Shown: in pieces, positions 22,631-30,855 of the stretch | How the letters are laid out: each line of letters opens with the position of its first letter | Position numbering within the stretch: the first letter of the stretch is position 1 | Program-made: the position numbers and the translations under genes | Notes under the pieces: model-generated | Database searches by the model: none | What the model was told of the DNA's origin: nothing | What the model saw: only the letters and a program-made list of their open reading frames with translations | Assembly: GCA_023388935.1 (NCBI GenBank) | Contig: JAEWFG010000084.1 | Coordinates: 1 to 40,353, forward strand | DNA: 40,353 nt | Direction of reading: 5' to 3' | DNA from: Pseudomonadota bacterium | GTDB lineage: Bacteria > Pseudomonadota > Alphaproteobacteria > Rhizobiales > Xanthobacteraceae

Positions 22631-23842
22631 TCATTTCAATGCAGCCCGCAGATCGAAGGCGGGCGATTCCAGATCGGCACGGGCGGGGTGCTTGTTCGCC
22701 GCGAGCAGCCGGCGCAGCATCGCCATGTCCTTGGCGGCATTCACTGACAGCGCGCCGACCAGGTCGGAACCGCGCATCGCGATGACCGAAAAGCGGCCGG
22801 ATGCCGGCTCGCCGCGAAGAATGTGGTCGCTGTCGAGCATGTCGCCGGCGACCTGGATGTTGAACTCGTATTGGTCCGTCCAGAACCACGGCGGATCGAC
22901 GTAATCTTTCTGCTCGCCGAGCATGTTGCCGGCGACTGCGATGGCCTGGTTCTGGGCGTTGGCCCAGGTCTCGACGCGGATGTCGCGGCCGTGGCAACGG
23001 CTCCATTGCAGGGCGGCGTCTCCGGCGCAGAAGACGTTGGGCGCTGCGGTGCGTCCGCATGCATCAACCGCAATGCCCGCGGCGACCGGCAGACCGAGCC
23101 GTTCGGCAACGGTTGCAACCGGTACAACACCGATGCCGATGAGGACGAGATCGGCGGGGATTTCAGCGCCGGTACTGAGTTGGACGCCGCTCGGCGTCGC
23201 GCCGCGCACGGTCGCTCCGAAGATGAATTCGACGCCATGGCTGCGGTGCTTGGCGGCGACGATGTCGCTGACGAGGGAGGGAAGCGCGCGGGAGAGAAGC
23301 CGGGACTCGTTCTCGATCACGGTCGTGCTGCATCCATGCTTTGCCGCGGCGCAAGCTGCCTCCAGCCCGATCACACCGCCGCCCACGATGACGATGCGCG
23401 ATTTGTCGCGGATCGATTTGCGGAAGCGCAGCGCATCTTCGATATTGCGGAGATATTGCACCTCGGGTCCGAGGCCTTCGATCCGTTCGAGGCGGCGGGG
23501 GCGGGTCCCGGTCGCGATCAATAGGCGGTCGAACGCAAAGACGCGGCCGTTGGCCGTCGTCACCGTGCGGCGATCCGCATCGCAATCCGTGACTGGCGAG
23601 CCTGTCTCGAGCCGAACATCCAGGACGTCGCTCCAGTCCTGGGCTTGCTTGATATAGGTGACCGGCGTGTCAGCAGCCCCCAGCATGTCCTTTGAGAGCT
23701 GCGGCCGCTCATAGGGCGGGTGAGCTTCCTCGCCCAGCATCGTAATCGCTCCCTGGAAACCGCGCGCGCGCAGCGCTTCTGCCGCACGTCCGCCGGCCTG
23801 TCCGGCGCCTGCAATCACGATATGTGCTGATGCGGCCAGCAA
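22631..23842 (-). CDS. FAD-dependent ferredoxin reductase (BphA4/ThcD-like)
   Basis: A 403-aa flavoprotein with two Rossmann motifs: HIVIAGAGQAGGRAAEAL near the start (FAD) and RIVIVGGGVIGLEAACAAAK near residue 150 (NADH). APNVFCAGDAALQWS, about residue 275, is the FAD-ribityl motif. PYERPQLSKDML is typical of oxygenase-coupled reductases. It should pass electrons from NAD(P)H to the Rieske ferredoxin. No ATG precedes the first motif in a sensible place, so the TTG at 23842 is chosen, giving MLAASAHIVIAG; an ATG at 24004 would add 54 residues running over the divergent promoter and its shared motif. First gene of the minus-strand operon. Confidence 0.88.
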   Translation of the reverse strand: MLAASAHIVIAGAGQAGGRAAEALRARGFQGAITMLGEEAHPPYERPQLSKDMLGAADTPVTYIKQAQDWSDVLDVRLETGSPVTDCDADRRTVTTANGRVFAFDRLLIATGTRPRRLERIEGLGPEVQYLRNIEDALRFRKSIRDKSRIVIVGGGVIGLEAACAAAKHGCSTTVIENESRLLSRALPSLVSDIVAAKHRSHGVEFIFGATVRGATPSGVQLSTGAEIPADLVLIGIGVVPVATVAERLGLPVAAGIAVDACGRTAAPNVFCAGDAALQWSRCHGRDIRVETWANAQNQAIAVAGNMLGEQKDYVDPPWFWTDQYEFNIQVAGDMLDSDHILRGEPASGRFSVIAMRGSDLVGALSVNAAKDMAMLRRLLAANKHPARADLESPAFDLRAALK

Positions 23843-23924
23843 TTCAGTTCTCGCTCCCCGTCGCGGAGCCTTGCGAGATCGCAAAAGCTGTCCGCGATTA
23901 TTCTTCGATTGCTTCCATATTAAA

Positions 23925-23948
23925 AACAGTCCAACCTGCTTGTAAAGT
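23925..23948. promoter_or_regulatory. shared operator-like motif, copy 1 (divergent promoter)
   Basis: AACAG, 5 variable bases, then CCTGCTTGTAA. It matches copy 2 at 29051-29074 at 18 of 24 positions, including an unbroken 11-mer. It lies between the divergent reductase (TTG 23842) and amidohydrolase (TTG 24022) genes, about where a TetR-type operator would control both. Confidence 0.5.
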
Positions 23949-24021
23949 GAATTGCAGATGCGGCCGCCTGTCCATCGGAAAAGGCACGCTGCAGTGCATA
24001 ACAAATCAGAGGAAACGAGCC

Positions 24022-25008
24022 TTGGCTGAGGCGATCGATACCCATACGCATTTTGTCCCGCGAAGGTTTCCTGCAGCGGCCGGCCGCAATCCGCTGTGGC
24101 CCTCCGTCGAGCTGCGGGGCGGCGACGAGGCAGCAGCGGTAATGGTTGGCGGAAAAGTCTTTCGGGTCATCGATTCCCGAAGTTGGGATGCGGCCCGTCG
24201 CATCGACGATATGGCGGCGGACGATGTCGATGTGCAGGTCGTCTCGCCCATGCCCGAATTGTTGTCTCACTGGTTCCCCCCGGACGATGCCGACGCCTTG
24301 AGTCGTCACATCAATAAGGAGATCGCAGAGCTTTGCGGAAGCCAGCGCGGGCGTTTCATCGGCATCGGAATGTTGCCGATGCAGGACGCCAGGCTGGCGG
24401 TGAGGCAGCTGGATGAGCTGAAATCTTTGGGACTGCACGGTTTCGAGATCGGCACGCATATCAACGGCGTTGCGCTCGGTGACCAGCGGCTGCACGAGGT
24501 CTACGCCGCGGCGGAACAGGCGAACCTTGCGGTCATGGTTCATCCGCTGCACCCCGTGGGGCTTGATCGTATGGGAGGTCGTCCGGAGCTCGCGGCTGTT
24601 GCTGCATTTCCGCTCGAGACGGCCCTCGCGGCGGTCTCGCTGATGACGAACGGTGTGATGGAGCGCTTTCCACGGCTCCGGATTATGCTGAGCCATGGCG
24701 GCGGCGCATTGCCCTGGATATTGCCGCGACTGAAGCACGCCCGCGGCATCGGTCCGCCATTGGACAGCCTGTTCGCCCGCGATCCTGAGGAGACTATAAG
24801 GGCGTTCTACTTCGACAGCATCCTCTACGATAAGCCGGCTCTGGAGTTCTTGGCGAGCAAGGTGGGTCGCGATCAGGTCGTTGTCGGATCCGACTACCCG
24901 TTCACAATCAAGCAGGATCGGCCAGCAGAGTTTGCCGAGCGATCCCTGGCGATGCCTAGGCAAGACTTTACGGCGAATGCCAGGCGCTGGCTTGGGTTTG
25001 ACGCGTGA
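24022..25008 (+). CDS. ACMSD-type amidohydrolase (probable decarboxylase)
   Basis: A 328-aa metal-dependent TIM-barrel protein of the amidohydrolase_2 family, which includes 2-amino-3-carboxymuconate-6-semialdehyde decarboxylase and gamma-resorcylate decarboxylase. Metal ligands: H-x-H in AIDTHTHFVP near residue 9, His in AVMVHPLHPVG (about 174), His in LSHGGGALPW (about 227) and Asp in VVGSDYPF (about 292). It starts with TTG at 24022, supported by GAGGAAACG 5-13 nt upstream; the frame is open further upstream but crosses the shared promoter motif. In this setting it could decarboxylate the meta-cleavage product of a carboxylated catechol, as CmtD does by other chemistry; that is inference. 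Confidence 0.84.
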   Translation: MAEAIDTHTHFVPRRFPAAAGRNPLWPSVELRGGDEAAAVMVGGKVFRVIDSRSWDAARRIDDMAADDVDVQVVSPMPELLSHWFPPDDADALSRHINKEIAELCGSQRGRFIGIGMLPMQDARLAVRQLDELKSLGLHGFEIGTHINGVALGDQRLHEVYAAAEQANLAVMVHPLHPVGLDRMGGRPELAAVAAFPLETALAAVSLMTNGVMERFPRLRIMLSHGGGALPWILPRLKHARGIGPPLDSLFARDPEETIRAFYFDSILYDKPALEFLASKVGRDQVVVGSDYPFTIKQDRPAEFAERSLAMPRQDFTANARRWLGFDA

Positions 25009-25016
25009 GAAACGAG

Positions 25017-25496
25017 ATGACGAATTGCTATTCTTATCCTCAGTTCTGTTCGCTCGGTCCGTTGCCTCCACGGACACCGGCACGCGCGGACGCTCAGGTG
25101 CCTAAGGACCGCAAGCTCGGAAAATGCGCGCATGGTGTGATCGGCGCGTTCTATTTTTATGCCGACGGATCGGATGACGATCCGGCGTTTGGCTTCTGCG
25201 ACATCGAGCTGTCCGTTCAAAAACTTGCCCGGGGCAAGGTCCGCGTTGAGTTGTACTGCGTTGCGGACGGATACCAGAGCGCCCGTGGCGTTGGTGCTGA
25301 TCATCCGCTGAAGATTGCGGTCCTTGCAGGGGATAGAGTGCTCGGAATTGCAGATTGGCATTTCGCTGACGTGATCTGCGGTCATGCCGATCCCATGCAT
25401 TTCACCGCCGACCTCGAAATCGACGACGCAATCTTCGACCTCATCGATCGGATCGAACTCCAGAAGACCACCGGGCAGTCGCGACCATGCGAATAA
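25017..25496 (+). CDS. hypothetical protein, doubtful
   Basis: An open frame of 159 codons (MTNCYSYPQFCSLGPL..., then VIGAFYFYADGSDDDPAFGF and ELYCVADGYQSARG). Third codon positions are GC-rich as in real genes here, and it fits between the amidohydrolase and the oxidoreductase. However, the opposite strand is also open over the same 480 nt in a frame with similar composition, and neither product has a motif I recognise. There is no clear ribosome site for the ATG at 25017; a GTG at 25005 overlaps the previous stop. The segment may be non-coding or a decayed gene. Confidence 0.3.
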   Translation: MTNCYSYPQFCSLGPLPPRTPARADAQVPKDRKLGKCAHGVIGAFYFYADGSDDDPAFGFCDIELSVQKLARGKVRVELYCVADGYQSARGVGADHPLKIAVLAGDRVLGIADWHFADVICGHADPMHFTADLEIDDAIFDLIDRIELQKTTGQSRPCE

Positions 25497-25532
25497 CATT
25501 GGCAAGACGGTCGTAGGGGGAGACGCACAACC

Positions 25533-28500
25533 ATGGCACTGATGGACGTCGGGCTGGACGACAAATACCGGCTGGATGCGAAGCGAATGTTTCTCTCCGG
25601 TACCCAGGCCTTGGTCCGCCTGCCGATGCTGCAGCGTGAACGCGACCGCGCGCAAGGGCTCACGACGGGCGGCTTCATCTCTGGTTACCGGGGCTCTCCG
25701 CTCGGCATGTACGACAACGCGCTGTGGCGCGCGAAATCGTTCCTCCAGCAGCACGACATCGCCTTCGCGCCCGGCCTCAACGAGGATCTCGCTGCGACGG
25801 CGGTCTGGGGCAGCCAGCAGGTCGGCATGTTTCCTGGCGCCAAAGTCGATGGCGTCTTTGGCATCTGGTACGGCAAGGGCCCGGGCGTCGATCGGTCCCT
25901 GGATGCGCTCAAGCACGCCAATTCGGCCGGCACCTCGCCCAATGGTGGCGTGATCGCGCTCGCCGGCGACGATCATGGCTGTCAATCCTCGACGCTCGCG
26001 CATCAGAGCGAGCAAGTGTTTGCTTCGGCGTTGATGCCAGTGATCAACCCAGCGACGTTGCAGGACTATCTCGACTTCGGCATCCTTGGCTTTGCATTGT
26101 CGCGCTATTCCGGCTGCTGGGTCGGCTTCAAGGCGATCTCGGAAACGGTCGAGAGCTCCGCCTCGATCGTCAGCGACCCCGATCGCATCAGCATCAGTTT
26201 GCCTGATGATTTCGAGATGCCGCTGGGCGGCCTGTCGATCCGCTGGCCGGACCCGCCGCTCGAGCAGGAACGGCGGCTGCACGGTCCAAAAATGCAGGCG
26301 ATCGCCGCCTTCGCCCGCGCCAATCGCTTCGACCGCATCGTGCTGGATTCGAAGCCGGCCCGGCTCGGCATCATGGCGACTGGGAAGGCCTATCTCGATC
26401 TGCGCCAGGCACTGGCCGATCTCGGGATCACCGACGAGGAGGCCCGGGCCCTGGGCTTGCGCATCTACAAGGTGGCCCTGACCTGGCCGCTCGAGGAACG
26501 GGGCGCGCGCGCCTTCGTCGACGGCCTGCAGGACGTCCTCGTGGTCGAGGAGAAGCGCGGATTCATCGAGGACCAGCTCGTTCGCATCCTCTACAATATG
26601 GATGCTGCGAAGCGGCCATCGGTCGTCGGCAAGCGGGATGAGAGCGGCGCGATCCTGCTGCCGAGCGAGGGTGAGCTGACGCCGACGATGGTGGCGGCGG
26701 CCGTAGTGGCGCGGCTGCGCAGGCTCGGTCACCGCAGCCCGATGCTGGAGCAGCGTCTGGCCAAGCTCGAAGCGTTCGACCAGCCGGCCGAAGGTGCCGG
26801 CTTTGCCAAATTGCAGCGCACGCCGTATTTCTGCTCGGGGTGCCCGCACAACACCTCCACCAAGATTCCGGAGGGCAGCCGCGCCATGGCCGGGATCGGC
26901 TGTCACGGCATGGCGTTGTCGGTGCCCAGCCGCCGCACCGCCACGATCTCGCATATGGGCGCGGAGGGCGTGAGCTGGATCGGGCAGGCGCCATTCACCA
27001 GCGAGCGCCACGTCTTCCAAAATCTCGGTGACGGCACCTACACTCATTCCGGCCTGCTGGCGTTGCGGGCGGCGGCCGCGGCCGGCGTCAATATCACCTA
27101 CAAGATCCTCTACAACGACGCGGTGGCGATGACCGGCGGCCAGCCGGCCGAGGGCGGCTTCACTGTGTCGCAGATCGCGCACCAGGTCGCGGCCGAAGGC
27201 GCCAAACGCCTGGCGATCGTCTCCGACGATCCCAGCAAATATCCTGCGAATTACTTTCCGGCCGGCGCGACGATACACCATCGCCGCGAGCTCGACGCCG
27301 TGCAACGCGAGTTGCGCGAGGAACGGGGCCTCACGGTCCTGATCTACGACCAGACCTGCGCCGCCGAAAAGCGCCGCCGCCGCAAGCGCGGGCTTTACCC
27401 CGATCCGCCGAAACGGGTGTTCATCAACGAGCGCGTCTGCGAGGGCTGCGGCGACTGCTCGGAGGTCTCGAACTGCGTGTCCGTGCAGCCGCTGGAGACC
27501 GAGCTCGGCCGCAAGCGCCGCATCGACCAGTCGAACTGCAACAAGGACTTTTCCTGCATCGAGGGCTTTTGCCCGAGCTTCGTCACGGTGCTCGACCCCA
27601 AGCTGCACAAGGCCGATCACGCTGCAGCCGATCCCAAGGCGCTGTTCGCCGATTTGCCGGCGCCGCCGACGCCGGCGCTCGATGCGCCCTACAACATCCT
27701 GATTACCGGCATTGGCGGCACTGGCGTCATCACCATCGGCGCGCTGCTCGGGATGGCCGCACATGTCGAAGGCATGGCCTGCTCGACGCTCGATTTTACG
27801 GGACTGTCGCAGAAGAACGGCGCGGTGATGAGCCATGTCCGCCTGGCGCCGGCCGCCGATATGCTGACGACCGTCCGGATCGCACCTGGCAACGCTCATC
27901 TGATCCTGGGCTGCGATCTCGTCGTCGCTACCAGCGTTCCAGCGCTGAGCCGCGCCGAGCGCGGCGTCACCCGCGCCGTCGTCAATGCCGACCTGCTGCC
28001 CACAGCCAGCTTCGTGATGAACCCGGATATCGATTTCGAGGCCGGTGCAATGCGTGACGCGCTGAATAGCGTGGTGACGCCGGGCGATCTCGACATCCTG
28101 GACGCGACAGGACTTGCCACAGCGCTAATGGGAGACAGCATCGCAACCAACGCCTTCATGCTCGGCTTCGCCTTTCAGCGCGGTGCAATCCCATTGTCGC
28201 TCGACGCGATCCTGAAAGCGATCGAGCTCAATGGCGCTGCGATCGAGATGAACAAGACGGCCCTTTCGTGGGGCCGGCTAGCAGCGCACGACCTGCCGCG
28301 CGTCGTCAGCGCCGCGCGTTTCAAGAGTGGGGGCGCTACGCCCGCCAAGCGGACGCTGGACGAGACGATCTCCTACCGGGCAAAATTCCTCACCGACTAT
28401 CAGGACGAGGCCTACGCAAAGCGTTATCTCGCCGACGTTGCGCTCGTGCGCGCAGCCGAGCGTGCGGAGACGCCGGGCTCGTCTTCCGAGCTTACCGAGG

Positions 28501-29009
28501 CCTTCGGCAGAGGTCTTTTCAAGCTGATGGCCTACAAGGACGAATACGAGGTCGCCCGGCTCTATTCCGACGGTGAGTTCGCGGTGGCGCTGAAGCAGCA
28601 GTTCGATGGCGATCCGAAGCTGAAGGTATTGCTCGCGCCGCCGCTGCTGGCGCGCCGCGACAAGACCACCGGCCATTTGCAGAAGCGCGAGTTCGGCCCC
28701 TGGATCTTTCGGGCATTCGGCGTGCTGGCCCGGCTCAAAGGTCTTCGCGGCACCGTTCTCGATATCTTCGGCTACACCGCGGAGCGCCGAATGGAGCGCG
28801 CGCTTGCGGGCGAGTATTCGGCCATGATTTTGCGCCACCTCGACGGCGATGCACCGCTCGATCTGCCGCGGCTCGTTGCGCTGGCGAAGACAGCGGACCT
28901 CGTCCGTGGCTATGGCCATATCAAGGAGGCAAATATCGCACGCTATCGTCAGGAATGCGAACGGATCGAGCGTCTGCTGAAGCCATCCATGGCCGAAGCT
29001 GCAGAGTGA
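25533..29009 (+). CDS. fused indolepyruvate:ferredoxin oxidoreductase family protein
   Basis: A 1158-aa single-chain 2-oxoacid:ferredoxin oxidoreductase combining IorA- and IorB-like parts. The N-terminal pyrimidine-binding region (GLTTGGFISGYRGSPLGMYD) is followed by the TPP domain with CSGCPHNTSTKIPEGSRAMA near residue 435 and GIGCHGMAL. A cysteine-rich segment near residue 635 follows (VCEGCGDCSEVSNC, then CNKDFSCIEGFCPSF), and the gamma domain starts with ITGIGGTGVITIGALLG near 725. It would decarboxylate an aryl-pyruvate-type acid to an aryl-acyl-CoA and reduce ferredoxin. An acyl-CoA ligase and acyl-CoA dehydrogenase follow, supporting CoA-linked aromatic side-chain metabolism. GGGGGAGA precedes the ATG. 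Confidence 0.93.
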   Translation: MALMDVGLDDKYRLDAKRMFLSGTQALVRLPMLQRERDRAQGLTTGGFISGYRGSPLGMYDNALWRAKSFLQQHDIAFAPGLNEDLAATAVWGSQQVGMFPGAKVDGVFGIWYGKGPGVDRSLDALKHANSAGTSPNGGVIALAGDDHGCQSSTLAHQSEQVFASALMPVINPATLQDYLDFGILGFALSRYSGCWVGFKAISETVESSASIVSDPDRISISLPDDFEMPLGGLSIRWPDPPLEQERRLHGPKMQAIAAFARANRFDRIVLDSKPARLGIMATGKAYLDLRQALADLGITDEEARALGLRIYKVALTWPLEERGARAFVDGLQDVLVVEEKRGFIEDQLVRILYNMDAAKRPSVVGKRDESGAILLPSEGELTPTMVAAAVVARLRRLGHRSPMLEQRLAKLEAFDQPAEGAGFAKLQRTPYFCSGCPHNTSTKIPEGSRAMAGIGCHGMALSVPSRRTATISHMGAEGVSWIGQAPFTSERHVFQNLGDGTYTHSGLLALRAAAAAGVNITYKILYNDAVAMTGGQPAEGGFTVSQIAHQVAAEGAKRLAIVSDDPSKYPANYFPAGATIHHRRELDAVQRELREERGLTVLIYDQTCAAEKRRRRKRGLYPDPPKRVFINERVCEGCGDCSEVSNCVSVQPLETELGRKRRIDQSNCNKDFSCIEGFCPSFVTVLDPKLHKADHAAADPKALFADLPAPPTPALDAPYNILITGIGGTGVITIGALLGMAAHVEGMACSTLDFTGLSQKNGAVMSHVRLAPAADMLTTVRIAPGNAHLILGCDLVVATSVPALSRAERGVTRAVVNADLLPTASFVMNPDIDFEAGAMRDALNSVVTPGDLDILDATGLATALMGDSIATNAFMLGFAFQRGAIPLSLDAILKAIELNGAAIEMNKTALSWGRLAAHDLPRVVSAARFKSGGATPAKRTLDETISYRAKFLTDYQDEAYAKRYLADVALVRAAERAETPGSSSELTEAFGRGLFKLMAYKDEYEVARLYSDGEFAVALKQQFDGDPKLKVLLAPPLLARRDKTTGHLQKREFGPWIFRAFGVLARLKGLRGTVLDIFGYTAERRMERALAGEYSAMILRHLDGDAPLDLPRLVALAKTADLVRGYGHIKEANIARYRQECERIERLLKPSMAEAAE

Positions 29010-29050
29010 GCGGATGCGCGTTTGCGCATGCGACATCAAGCGACGAAAGA

Positions 29051-29074
29051 AACAGGACAGCCTGCTTGTAAGTA
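29051..29074. promoter_or_regulatory. shared operator-like motif, copy 2 (CoA-ligase promoter)
   Basis: AACAGGACAG then CCTGCTTGTAA. Same motif as 23925-23948. A looser inverted partner (CCTGTCTGTTA) follows at 29081-29091. It lies about 90 nt upstream of the CoA-ligase ATG in the 154-nt gap after the oxidoreductase, suggesting a second promoter of the same regulon. Confidence 0.5.
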
Positions 29075-29163
29075 TAGTTCCTGTCTGTTAGCGTTCTAAT
29101 GTCGAAGACCTGCGCAAAGCGGGCGAGGCGATAGGGAAGAGAAACGGTGCGGGAGGCTTCATC

Positions 29164-30822
29164 ATGCTTGGGCTGATGATGGACACGCCATTGTCGACGT
29201 CCGGCATTCTCAACTATGCCGCGATCGCCCATGGCGGCACGCAAATCGTCTCGCGCCGGATCGACGGCAGCCTGTTTCGATATTCCTATGCTGATGCCAA
29301 TACACGCTGCCGCAAGCTGTCGGCGGCTCTGTTGTCGCTGGGATTGACGGAGGGCGACCGCATCGGCTCGCTGCTCTGGAATACGCACTATCATTTCGAG
29401 ATGTTTTACGGCGCGACGGCCGAAGGCATCATCCTGCATACCATCAATCCACGTCTGTTTGACGAAACGCTGATCGCGATCATCAATCACGCGGAAGATC
29501 GCTGGATCGTGGTGGACGCCGCGACATTGTCGTTGGCCGAGCGGCTCGCGCCGCGGCTGCCGACCGTCGAAGGATACATCTTCGCGGACAGCGCCGAAGA
29601 CCTGCCTGACAGCACGTTGCCGAACCTGCTCTCGTATGAGGTGCTGCTGCGGTCGCAGCGCGACGATCATCAGTGGCCGGAGCTCGACGAGCGTTCGGCC
29701 AGTATCATGTGCTACACGTCGGGCACGACGGGCGATCCGAAGGGCATCGTCTACTCGCACCGCTCGATCGTCCTCGCCTCGCTGTTCATGAGCACGGCGG
29801 ACATGGTCGGCGTCTTTCGGCCCGGTGAACGCGAAGCCGTGATGCCGATCGCGCCGCTGTTCCACGCCAACGGCTGGATGATGCCGTTCACTGCGCCGAT
29901 GAACGGCCAGAAGCTCGTTCTGCCCGGCCGTAACTTCGAGCCGGCGATGCTGAGCGAGTTGATTGCTGGCGAAGGGGTGACGGCGTGCGCGGCGGTTCCG
30001 ACCGTATGGCTCGGCCTGGTGCAGCATTTGAAGGTCTCAGGAAGCAGAATTCCCTCGCTTCGCGCTGCGCTGATCGCCGGGACCAAGGCGCCCAAGGCGC
30101 TGGTGCAGGATCTCGAGAGCCTAGGCATTGCCGTCGGTCAGGTCTGGGGCATGACTGAAGCAGCCGGCGGCGTTCGCGCCACCCCGGCATCGGACTATTC
30201 GAGCCTTGGCAAGCAAGAGCAGCTGGAGCGCAAGCTGCGCCAGGGACGTATGGGATACGGCACGGAACTGCGCATCGTCAGTGACGACGGGGGGCCGCTT
30301 CCGCACGACGGCCAGACGCAAGGGCACCTCGAGGCCCGGGGTCCGTGCATCGCGTCCGGCTACTATCGCGACGAGGGGAAGATGCGGGATGGCTGGCTGA
30401 CGACCGGTGACGTCGCGCGCATCCACCGCGATGGCACGATCGAGATCGTCGACCGGTCCAAGGACGTTATAAAGTCCGGCGGAGAATGGATCTCCAGCAT
30501 TGCCGTGGAATCCGCGGCGATGGAGCACCCCGCGCTCGCGCTTGCCGCGGTCGTCGGGGTTTCGCATCCGCGCTGGCAGGAGCGTCCGATGCTCTTTGCC
30601 ACGCTCAAACCGGGCTGCACGGCTTCGCGCGAGGACATCTTCGATCATCTGGCGACGCGATTGCCGAAATGGTGGCTGCCCGACGACGTCATCTTCGTCA
30701 GTGCGCTGCCGATGACCGCGACCGGAAAGATCCGCAAGGCTGAGCTACGCGATGCGATCGCCGGCGGCAGCTACAGCGGACTGACGCTTCCAGACGTGGC
30801 GCTGAAGGCCGCCGGAAGCTGA
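29164..30822 (+). CDS. AMP-forming acyl-CoA ligase
   Basis: A 552-aa ANL-superfamily ligase. The P-loop-like motif is CYTSGTTGDPKGIVYSHRS (about residue 181), the A5-like motif is QVWGMTEAAGGV, the hinge is GWLTTGDVARIHRDGTIEIV, and the catalytic Lys lies in MTATGKIRKAELRD near 519. FHANGWMMPFTAPMNG resembles the medium/long-chain fatty acyl and cinnamate-type ligases. It would activate an aromatic or branched carboxylic acid with ATP and CoA. GGGAGG lies 7 nt before the ATG at 29164; an ATG at 29176 is an alternative. It is followed by a binding protein after 33 nt and an acyl-CoA dehydrogenase. Confidence 0.9.
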   Translation: MLGLMMDTPLSTSGILNYAAIAHGGTQIVSRRIDGSLFRYSYADANTRCRKLSAALLSLGLTEGDRIGSLLWNTHYHFEMFYGATAEGIILHTINPRLFDETLIAIINHAEDRWIVVDAATLSLAERLAPRLPTVEGYIFADSAEDLPDSTLPNLLSYEVLLRSQRDDHQWPELDERSASIMCYTSGTTGDPKGIVYSHRSIVLASLFMSTADMVGVFRPGEREAVMPIAPLFHANGWMMPFTAPMNGQKLVLPGRNFEPAMLSELIAGEGVTACAAVPTVWLGLVQHLKVSGSRIPSLRAALIAGTKAPKALVQDLESLGIAVGQVWGMTEAAGGVRATPASDYSSLGKQEQLERKLRQGRMGYGTELRIVSDDGGPLPHDGQTQGHLEARGPCIASGYYRDEGKMRDGWLTTGDVARIHRDGTIEIVDRSKDVIKSGGEWISSIAVESAAMEHPALALAAVVGVSHPRWQERPMLFATLKPGCTASREDIFDHLATRLPKWWLPDDVIFVSALPMTATGKIRKAELRDAIAGGSYSGLTLPDVALKAAGS

Positions 30823-30855
30823 GAGATTTCAGACAACAGGAATGGGGAGAGAACG

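Noticed and set aside
24894..27899. A 1001-codon open frame on the minus strand
   Set aside because: It lies mostly opposite the well-supported oxidoreductase gene, has no recognisable domain, and is the usual mirror frame of a GC-rich gene.
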